Under the pieces are notes generated by a model. It saw nothing but the letters and a program-made list of their open reading frames with translations, was not told where the DNA came from and did no database searches. Of a stretch of DNA of 64,000 nt, positions 56,301 to 64,000 are shown one piece after another. This stretch comes from Halicephalobus mephisto (lineage: Eukaryota; Nematoda; Chromadorea; Rhabditida; Panagrolaimidae). The stretch spans positions 558,001-622,000 of the forward strand of contig SWDT01000211.1 of NCBI GenBank assembly GCA_009193035.1, written 5' to 3'. Each line of letters begins with the position of its first letter. The stretch's first letter is position 1. The position numbers and the translations under genes were made by a program.

Positions 56301-56564
56301 ATTTGTGCAACCAGCTGAAGTCCGCTGAAAACAAAATATTTTATTTTTTGCGGACGGGGGAGCTATACCTATAGGAATGTACTCTAGAAATCCGCGCTTT
56401 GATCTCAGAATATCCTTGTATGAGTTTTCATCGATTTCTGATGATACTGCATTTCCGATTGACTTAAAAATGTTTGATTAAACGTGCAATAAGGGGTTAA
56501 TTCTTACTCGGGTTACAATACATAAGAGTACAACGAATATAGTAAATCTCCTGACAGAAACCAT
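53325..56564 (-). CDS. Secreted O-methyltransferase (COMT-like) with Ser/Thr/Pro-rich extension
   Basis: SAM-dependent small-molecule O-methyltransferase of the class found in nematode comt genes. Exons 56564-56508, 56462-56369, 56324-55818, 55713-55598, 53965-53525 and 53483-53325, all in phase, give 457 aa. Residues 1-19 (MVSVRRFTIFVVLLCIVTR) are a signal peptide. RSKR at 39-42 followed by Gly is a furin-type cleavage site. Residues 60-225 are poorly conserved and rich in Ser, Thr and Pro (TTPKSRRPTTTDNPPTPP). CETCQPGKQC marks the start of the catalytic part, then FETTDPIFQYAYNHG, SPETVQLTMNLMNLY, the SAM motif VIGVFTG (297-303), VIGLEYP and FDFIFMNEL. ALENGAVISGP and the terminal YGGGTWIVVKN complete the Rossmann fold. 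The fourth intron is 1.6 kb. The substrate is unknown. Joining the two halves across that intron is supported by phase and domain order. Confidence 0.85.
53966..55597. other. O-methyltransferase intron 4 (1.6 kb)
   Basis: Very AT-rich, containing a TTC/GAA repeat copy at its left end. An 86-codon plus ORF at 54670 is low-complexity and not supported. Confidence 0.5.
54088..54215. repeat. TTC/GAA-rich dispersed repeat, copy 8
   Basis: AGAATTGTGGAAAAGTTTTT, GAATCTTCCAGAATTG and AAAATTCTAGAAATTCTTG. Confidence 0.5.
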
Positions 56565-59500
56565 TTTCAACGACGAATAGTCAGCAAATAACGTCGTATT
56601 ACAGATGGAAAATGGTTATAATAGTTTAAAAAATGGGTGGACAGTTAATTTCACATCAAAAAACAGACGGTGGTCACTCGTATTTCCGCGAGAGTCGTGG
56701 AAGGCTGTCAAATTAGAAAATCTACCTGTCAATTCATTACTTTATATTGTCGATTATTTCTTATTTGTTTTTCAAAGTACTAGTGAGAGTTGTGAATTCC
56801 CCTGAATGTTTTATCGGGGGATGAAAATCGTGAGCACGTGAATGTCTTTCCTGACTTCGCGGTCACAGATATTTTTTCTCATCAGAAACTAAAATGCACA
56901 ATGTCGAAAATGAGCCCAAAACAAGTCATCTGGAAAGTTATCGTTTGATGGCGATTTTCATCATACATTGTAAAGTGTCAATTACATGTAAAAAACGTCC
57001 TCAAGATGGCAGCAAAAAGATCGGCCAGAGGTCGTCCAGGAATTTCCTGTTTCGTAGAATATTCTCCTTGCCAAAGACTAATCTTGATGGACGAGTTAGA
57101 ATCCTTTGGTGTTCCCTGTTTCGCAACAAGTCCGTCAAAGTTAAGCTTAGCCAAATTTGTCGTTTTAGGTACCGTGTTCGACAGGAAGTGCAGTCAAGCA
57201 TTCCATAGATGCATTTCCTGACGGCATTTGCTTTCTGTAAAGCCCGCAGTAGGATTCTTTCTTGTTTTCTAAAATCTCAACCAAGTTCACGGCTTACTTT
57301 CAAAAAGACAAGTACTAATTGCGCTCGTCCATTGTTTTCAGTGTTGGAAGGAATAACTAACTTCTCCAGAGTCAGGAAGTATCAACAAACTCAATTTGGA
57401 CTGTGATTGCCTTAATGAAGAAGGGAAAACAAAAACATCCGGAAAAGTTCCAACGAGAAAGATTTAAAATTCGTTGTTGAATCCTTGTTTCAAATTTCGA
57501 ATGAGTTTACCTTCTTTTGACCGTGTTACCGTAATCCAGGGAAGAGAACAAACGGGGCAATACCTTAAAAAGCGGAACATGCATTTGTGACCAGAGTGGC
57601 TAGGAAATTTGTTTTGTCGTGCTTTTACGCTTATATGAATTTACACAATTGCAGTACAGGAATCGTTACTGAGGTCGGAGCCGTCGAAATGGAATTTTCT
57701 AGGCTGAACAGGATTCCGAGAAGGTAGCTCGACGATTGGTCCAGCAATAATCTGCATGTTGTGTGTCCGACAGTCAAAAAGTCAACGGCAAGACCGATGG
57801 AAGTTATAGGCAACCAGACTCCGCCCATTGTTGAATCCGGCGTGGCTTCTGTGGTGGAAGATGGCGGTTGTCACCAAGTCGAGCGACAACAATGAAAAAG
57901 AATGGGTGGTCCGATGGCAGAAAGAGGCAAACGGTAACGGATGAGAGGGACTTCTGACGGAGGGATTGAGGGAGAGAAAGAGAGTGGTGGTAGCAAAGCA
58001 ACCAGTCAAGCGAAGCCGACTTTCGGAGTCTCGTAAATGCCAGCGTGCTAAATTCAGTCTCTTCAGACATCTCGACAAAGGAGCAGTCGTTTGCCATTTC
58101 GGGATTATCCGACGACGATCACTTCGTTGATTCTCCAGACAAATAGCTCATCACAAGCCCGATTAAGCTTTCAACGTTCCACGAGGCGTTCATGTACCAC
58201 TGAATTCTATCCGTCGGACCGTAAGGCGAATTCAGGCGTGCGAACGAACGAATAGTAGCTGAAGTCAAGCGCGCATCGTCCGAGTGAGGGCTCTTCTCGC
58301 CGAATTTCACCCTTGTGTGATTAGCGTGCCAAATCAGGTGGGCGAGAATTGTCTTTTACATGCACTAACCCCTCCCTATTAAATATACCCAGTCTTGCTG
58401 GCATGAACAGGCTTTTTCTCACTCTCCTGATCCCAGTGGAGATCTTGATCTTCTAAGGTCTGAAAACCTCGAGGTCAAAGGATTAATTAAATTTGCAAGG
58501 AATGACGAAGGCCCTCGTACCGAATCTTCTTACGTCAATCCTGACTACCTTATAAAGTAATGTCACTCGTGTCCAAGAGTTCGTTAAATATTTCTGCACG
58601 ATTAAGCAGTCTCTTCTGTCTTCATTATCGTAATCAGAACTTAAGTTGGTCTCGTCAAACTTGATTCACCTCCTGTTATTACTTTGAGGGACTTTCCCGG
58701 AATTCAGTCTAGGTTTGGCTAATTGGATAATCTCAATCCCAAAGGAACCGCGCTTCTTTACCGCAAATGAATACCCCTACCGGAGTCAGGATCAATTTAC
58801 AGTAACGCGTCCTCAACGAGATCAAAACTGCCGCATTCGTGCTGTCACTTATTCAATTACGGCGTGACCTTCCGGAGTCTTTTAAACCCGAATTTGTTTT
58901 GTTACCGGTTCATACCATAATTAGCGCTCTTCTTTTGTTATGAAAATGGATCCATCGGACTCGTTATCGAATTTTTCATTTTCAAGGTATGAAGGAAGAG
59001 GTAAAAACAAGAATACGGTAGATTTCCTTCGAGGAGAAATAGCAATCCAGAATCCTCGAAGCTGTATAATACTTTATTTTTTTTATATTCCACTCAATGA
59101 AGACTAATAACGAGTTTGGACTAAAAAATGCTCATTTTTATGACTTGTCGTTGACTAAATCCAAGAAATCTAAAAGGGGATTTGTCAAGAACGCGCCCTG
59201 CAATCATCTGGATTAACTCCCGCTTGATCCGAGTCTGCACAATACTGTTTTTATATTTGGGAGACTAACCGTTCATTTCCAACATGTTGCTTCATGTCCA
59301 TGTTCCTGGATTAGCCGAAAATCATGCTCACCTTGTCTAATAAGAGACTCACCGCCGTAACCAGGCTTCTGGGAACGGGTAGTTCCTTACAGGTCAAGCG
59401 GAAATCAAAATTTGGACTAATTACAGAAACGACAAAGCGATCCTTGTTTTTTGGCTTTCAAAGCGCATCTGGGAACGAAATTATGGTATTTATCCTACAG

Positions 59501-59737
59501 TAAACTTGTGAGTCAAAATTTGTTCCCTAGAGTTTTGAAAACATGAATATTTGTTTCTTCTGTGGTAATTGTCAAGATGACTGGCACACTCAGAAATTAC
59601 GCAACAGTACGAACCTGATAGAGATCTTGACAAGTCTGGCGACGGAAGCAAATTGGCGTCAGAAACTTGGGTCACAGATGATCCCCAAGTTTGATAACGA
59701 TTTCCGGTAGTCACGAAATAGTTTTACTTTTTTTGAA

Positions 59738-59965
59738 CACTAGGATTTCTTATAAGCTTCTAGAAGTCTCCAAAATCGTTCAAATTTCCAGTGTGGAATT
59801 GTAAAAGTCTTTAAGCACCTTATGAAAGCTTCTGGAGTTTTTCAGCAGTTCATATGAGTTCTTGAAACCTTTCAGAATTCATCGAGAACTTTTAAAGCGA
59901 ATATTTGGAATTTAGGATTCTGTATTTCTCCAGGAAATTTTTAAAATTCATGTCGAAACAATTTC
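59738..59965. repeat. TTC/GAA-rich dispersed repeat, copy 9
   Basis: GCTTCTAGAAGTCTCC, CTTCTGGAGTTTTTC and TTTCAGAATTCATCGAGAAC, with ATTCATGTCGAAAC at the end. Confidence 0.5.
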
Positions 59966-61350
59966 ATAACAATTCTCAGTTTTAATTTTATAATAGTATG
60001 ATTTTTGAAGACAATTAATTAATTCGTCGGCTTTTAATTCGGCGATTGTAATTGTGCTCCAGATCTTGACAACTTTGACGAATTAACAATTCAAAAACCC
60101 CGAGTTTCTACTCTTTCCCCGGAATTACTCTGGAGGGGAATTGTTTCTGTCTGCATTTTTTGAATCTTTGCTTTTCCAAATTCACTTTGTTGGTAATTCC
60201 TTCAGTAATCCCTGTCTTTTGAAAAATAATGGTTTTTATTTTTTCCTGAAAAATGTCCTGTCGTTTAGCCGAGATCAGATCATGGGAAATCACCCGGCCA
60301 TCACCAGTCGAGTATTTCCGATAACTGATTGCGTAATTTGTCGTCAAAGGTGAGGATCAGGCTAATTGTCCTTCAATTTTTGGTCCTGTCAATCCCCGAT
60401 ATGTTTCTTAGTGAGGTCAATTCTTGTCAGCAAGTAACTTAAAGAAGAGGAAATTGCAACTTTATGATACGGTAGAGTACAAAATCCAATAGAGGAATTA
60501 AAAACAAAGGTAATTTGTTCTTTCCATAAGGGAAAATTGGTCCGTCGATGACATCAATCAACTCGACACAACCGTAATTGTGGCCGGAGCATTTGTAAGA
60601 GAAAGACCGCAAGGTGACGGTGAGGGAACTGACTGTGCTTCGTTCCATTTTTGCTGATGTTCATTTTTTCCATTCTGTCGATTTGAAAATTGGCTGAAAA
60701 ATAGCGGTTTTTCACTGGCAGGAGAGAAAAGTGCTTGTCTTTTCCTCAACGACAAAGGGAGCTTGTTCTGGTACATGAGCTCATGTTCTTTTCGAATCTT
60801 TTTGTTTGTCACAAGAACTCATGGCAGGAGGCGGGGCATCGATCGTAGTCTCGAACTCCCTAATTGGTGGGTCTGACGGAGACGGACTGATGGCGACTGG
60901 TTGTGACGCAGCAAGTGGGCGGGGTTCTTCAGGAGCATGAGAAGCCTGACGGATGAACAGGACTGGAGAACATCTCTTGCTAAGGAGCAGAAGACGAGGA
61001 ACAACCCCGTTAGATGGAAGCCGAGAGAGAAAGAGACGGCAAGCACAAGTATGAAACAAACCTACCACAAACCATCCTGATCGCGGTGTCTTTGACTCCT
61101 CATTCAATCGAGAAATAATCGACTCTGATCCCATGTCTCTTCCTTGTTCTTTTGCTCAAGTTCCTAGTCTACCGATTATCACTGAAGTTGACCTCATTTG
61201 ACCTTTCTCCAAACATGTTCATAAACCTTCTTTTCTCTGGTTAACAGGAACAATCGAAGTAAATCCTCGAAGAATTTTAACATTCGCGCGTTGAACCGCA
61301 AAAATGCTCACGAAGCGTGAAGATGACCAACTCGCTGGCTTGTTGTCACC

Positions 61351-61398
61351 CAAGATGGAAGATGTGTACCCACAGGCCTGGAGGTACCTCCTCCATCT
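61351..61398. repeat. Imperfect hairpin, about 48 nt
   Basis: AAGATGGAAGATGTGTACC and GGTACCTCCTCCATCTT are partly complementary: the outer 8 bp and inner 4-5 bp pair, with a mismatched middle, around a 12-nt loop. No supporting evidence for a small RNA. Confidence 0.4.
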
Positions 61399-62170
61399 TG
61401 AAACTGCCAAATATGCTTCCACGCTTGATTAGTTTGCAGTTTAGAAGAATCATTTGATTTTCCGCATCAACTCTTCAAATCTATATTCGCGACAACCCTT
61501 ACTGCCAAGAGAGGCATCTAACGCGTAGAATACACGAATTATAACACTAGTCATGAAGCAGCGACTTTGTTATTCCATCTGTTTTTGTCGCCTCTGGGGC
61601 AGATTGCTTAGAGAAAAGACTTTGGCATTGCCATGGGCGGGCAAATGAGCTCGGCATCCATGATCCAGATATATTCACGCCTTGCTGCTCCAGAATCGAG
61701 TCTCTAGTCGATTCCTTGTGTCTATTTATTCTCAAAGGGTCTCGCTATGTATGGCGTGTAAATGATGAAAAGCTTGGATGCACAAATTACGCGCTTCAGC
61801 GATTGTCCATTGGCGATGAGGGCACCCACCGACGGCATCAGTGTCCTAGTGAAATCGAGTGTTGAAGCTGTTTTGTCTTTATCCTGGTTATATTCCTTGA
61901 TTTTTATCAAAATTGGTGTGATTGGCGAGCAAAAATCATGTTCAACTCTTCAGGAGCAATTTTGCAAAGGTTGGTTCAACGCAACTCTACTGTCTTCATT
62001 TTGCTTTTGTTGCTTCTGTAGCCGATTTATGTTATCTACTTTCCTTCGTTCATGCCAGTTAGACTTTTGGCCTGCTGAAATTTATACAATTTTCATTAAA
62101 ATTCCTTTTCAGCCAAAGTTGGCCACTGTGCTTCGCTTTAGGCGAGACGCAGAAGCGTCTTTGTTCCTTT

Positions 62171-62183
62171 ATTTATTCAGATT
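62171..62183 (+). promoter_or_regulatory. Acceptor before the Pax-6 start codon
   Basis: ATTTATTCAG ends 3 nt before the ATG, so the first coding exon is preceded by trans-splicing or a 5' UTR intron. Confidence 0.5.
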
Positions 62184-64000
62184 ATGATTCCTGCCTTCCA
62201 AGATCAGAACATCATGCCGTCATCCAGAGGTGAGTTTGGATTTAGTTTTTCACTTAGAATATACGAGAAAACGAGCTTGCTTTTTCCCGAAGGATCTTAT
62301 CTCCTTCTTTATTTTTTATAAAAATGCTAATGACTTTCCGTTTTAATCAATTGTTGCTTTTTTCTTAAATTCAACATTTTATGACCTTGGGGAAATCTGT
62401 AACATGACAATTGTAATCGACGTTCAAATTTTTTTCAAATTTGTCTGCACCTTCGCCATGCCAGATTCAGCCGCAATTGTTTGAATGATGAAAAAGTTTC
62501 GTTCAAGGCCTGAATCCTTTTTCGAATAACACGAGCTTCCCCGAAAGCCCATCAAAATTAACGGTTATTCAGCATTTTTGCCCGCCAGCCCGACAACCAC
62601 CGTTCAGATCCATGAAGCTCGTTCTCCCGCGCATCTACAATCACAAAGAACTCATTTTCACTGTCATTTTGTTGCAATTTTGACGATCATCGTTTCTGGG
62701 AATTGGAAAAAGTTCTCAATTCTTGATTGACGATAGGATTGATCTGGGGGACCGGAAGCTTCTGAATTCTTCGCATTCCTGTACAAAACAGGACGATACA
62801 GTATCCGTTGTTTACTTTCTCCATTAACTCAAAAAGACTTGTTATTGCTGATTTTCGAAGCAGCGTTGTTCATTTTTATCTAGCTGATGCTTTTTTCCGA
62901 GGATTTAGAACAGCTGGTCGGTTCAATTTCGGCACCTTTGTGTTTTTGAATGCAAATTGGCGAAGAACTGGCAACAATGCCTCTTATTCCCTCATGCCAC
63001 CGGCAATTTTGTCCCTCAATTGCAACAAATAACAATGAAGCAGTATCGATTCCATCCGGTCCTTTTGGGAGACAAATCTGGCACACTTTACGTAATTTCA
63101 GATGAATACCGAGTATCCATTGCATAAATTGTCAATCATGGATCGGGAGTAAAGTTGACCCCTGTGGCGCGAGTTGTCAACGGGATCCCAATGCCGAAAA
63201 GAGAAGATACAAGGAGTCCTCAATTATAGCCAAGCTCTTTTCAATCCAGATTGACTTCTCGCTTTCAAATGAGCGCCGTTCTTAATCCGTTTCTTTCACA
63301 AGCGGGGATGTTTTTTGAAACAGTCGAATCGGAACCAAACAATGCCGTCATTAGCTGAGGAACTTCAGCAACAATGACCGTAATTTCCATCCAAATCAAA
63401 CCAACAGCCACTTATCAGTCGCCTGTCAATTCTTATTTATCAATACGAGGAATCTAAACATTTTCGCAGCCACTCAGCGAGAACCGGCTCTGGTTTACCG
63501 TAGTCAATCGACAGAAAGGGTACATTCATCCGGTGTGCGAGTTGTTTCCTCACTTTGATTACTATGCCGACGAACAAGTGTTGCCGAAGACTGGAACTAG
63601 CAAAAGCTCACTGACCCGTACCATTAATAATCTTATTACTCCCCCCGACAGTCTCGACACATGTTGTGGCAATCGTTATTATTGCTTTGTTTCGATTAGG
63701 GATCCATGATACAGTATAATTGAGTTGGATTTGATCAAGATAATTTCCGATTCCGGAACAGCAGGGATCTAGCATTGTTTTGGGAATCACTTTGCTTGAG
63801 ATTATATAAGAGGCTCGCGAGCTCTTGATCCATCTCTAATCCGTTCTTAAAGAACAACTGAAAAAACAATTGAAAACAGAAGCGAGCTCGAATCTCGAAA
63901 CGATTTAAGGGATTTTATTTTCATAAAGTGGTTTGAAAAAGTTTTAGAATTGTCAGGTCATACCGGTGTCAATCAACTCGGCGGTGTTTTTGTAAACGGC
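62184..64000 (+). CDS. vab-3: Pax-6 transcription factor, 5' end (runs off right edge)
   Basis: Paired-box/homeobox transcription factor of head and sense-organ development (vab-3 in C. elegans). Exon 1 (62184-62229) encodes MIPAFQDQNIMPSSR and ends in a phase-1 G before GTGAGT. Exon 2 begins at 63957 after GAATTGTCAG and encodes HTGVNQLGGVFVNG up to the last base. The split Gly codon (G + GT) joins them, giving SSRGHTGVNQLGGVFVNG, which is the start of the Pax-6 paired domain. The rest of the paired domain and the homeodomain lie outside. Pax-6 rather than Pax-2/5/8 or Pax-1/9 is favoured by the His-Thr/Ser-Gly-Val start; the other classes share QLGGVFVNG, so the class is less certain than the paired-domain call. 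Confidence 0.85.
62230..63956. other. Pax-6 intron 1 (1.7 kb)
   Basis: No nested gene. A TTTTCGCAG acceptor at about 63463 opens a 28-codon frame and could be an alternative exon, but it is not needed because exons 1 and 2 already join in phase. Confidence 0.55.

Larger units (their letters stand above)
56565..62170. promoter_or_regulatory. Upstream region of Pax-6 and O-methyltransferase (5.6 kb)
   Basis: Head-to-head gap with no supported coding gene. ORFs at 56894, 57006, 57804, 58119, 60781 and 61762 overlap others on the opposite strand and show no domains. It includes a purine-rich GAGA stretch near 57955, a TTC/GAA repeat copy, and a hairpin at 61351. Pax-6 genes usually have extended regulatory DNA, so enhancers are expected here; this is inference. 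Confidence 0.5.

Noticed and set aside
60781..61134. 117-codon minus ORF beginning MGSESIISRLNEE
   Set aside because: No recognisable domain, an overlapping ORF in another frame, and no downstream exons found.
61762..62187. 141-codon plus ORF before Pax-6
   Set aside because: Cys/Phe-rich low-similarity translation that ends at the Pax-6 acceptor region; antisense ORFs overlap. More likely promoter or leader DNA.
63463..63550. Second Pax-6 coding exon after TTTTCGCAG
   Set aside because: Open for only 28 codons, with weak donors; exon 1 already joins the paired-domain exon in phase.
63953..64000. Minus-strand reading AVYKNTAELIDTG ending in a stop, first taken as the 3' end of another gene
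   Set aside because: The opposite strand reads HTGVNQLGGVFVNG, the paired-domain start, with a good acceptor and matching phase; the minus reading is its antisense.
1..64000. CRISPR arrays, rRNA genes, prokaryotic operons or phage
   Set aside because: No regularly spaced identical repeats and no rRNA-like sequence; the gene structure is spliceosomal throughout.

Overview
This is AT-rich eukaryotic DNA from a small-genome animal, most likely a nematode. Genes are split by very short introns (39-50 nt in many places) with GTAAG/GTATG donors and T-rich TTTCAG/TTTTAG acceptors. Several start codons lie 1-17 nt downstream of a strong acceptor, as expected for spliced-leader trans-splicing, and the gene set is metazoan. 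Another small ecdysozoan is not excluded. All exon structures below were read by hand from splice signals and reading-frame continuity; there is no transcript evidence.

Layout, left to right. 0-3.4 kb: N-terminal half of a laminin beta chain (-), running off the left edge. 6.2-8.05 kb: a rhodopsin-type peptide GPCR (-). 9.7-10.05 kb: a possible small secreted protein (-). 12.0-12.6 kb: a bacterial-type (CDA-fold) guanine deaminase (+), facing iodotyrosine deiodinase/SUP-18 (-, 12.7-14.3). 14.8-16.4 kb: OTUD5-type deubiquitinase (-). 17.7-19.1 kb: two tandem YPEL5-like Yippee genes (-). 19.8-20.8 kb: F-actin capping protein alpha (-). 21.4-25.0 kb: lysosomal transporter SLC38A9 and the Nudix enzyme NUDT13 (+, probably one operon). 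25.1-25.5 kb: a secreted dynein-light-chain-like protein (-). 26.6-27.9 kb: mitochondrial ribosomal protein L1 (+). 28.4-29.6 kb: dihydroceramide desaturase (+). 29.8-39.7 kb: contactin with a C-type-lectin-like head, 6 Ig, 4 FNIII and a GPI tail (-). 42.6-49.0 kb: non-muscle myosin II heavy chain (-). 53.3-56.6 kb: a secreted O-methyltransferase with a Ser/Thr/Pro-rich extension (-). 62.2 kb to the right edge: the 5' end of a Pax-6/vab-3 gene (+), with a 16-codon first exon, a 1.7-kb intron and the start of the paired domain in the last 44 bases.

The genes are mostly unrelated housekeeping and developmental genes. Thematic links are modest: laminin, contactin, myosin and capping protein concern adhesion and the actin cytoskeleton, and SLC38A9-NUDT13 look co-transcribed. 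Long non-coding tracts (3.4-6.2, 8-12, 34-37, 39.7-42.6, 49-53.3 and 56.6-62.2 kb) hold regulatory DNA and a dispersed TTC/GAA-rich repeat family, some copies of which contain perfect heat-shock-element strings. I found no CRISPR array, rRNA, intact tRNA or autonomous transposon.

The most unusual items are the leader-bearing dynein-light-chain-like protein, a 27-nt cassette microexon at loop 1 of the myosin motor, the O-methyltransferase with a furin-type site, the heat-shock-element repeat family, the prokaryote-type guanine deaminase, and a spliced-leader-like sequence in a contactin intron.
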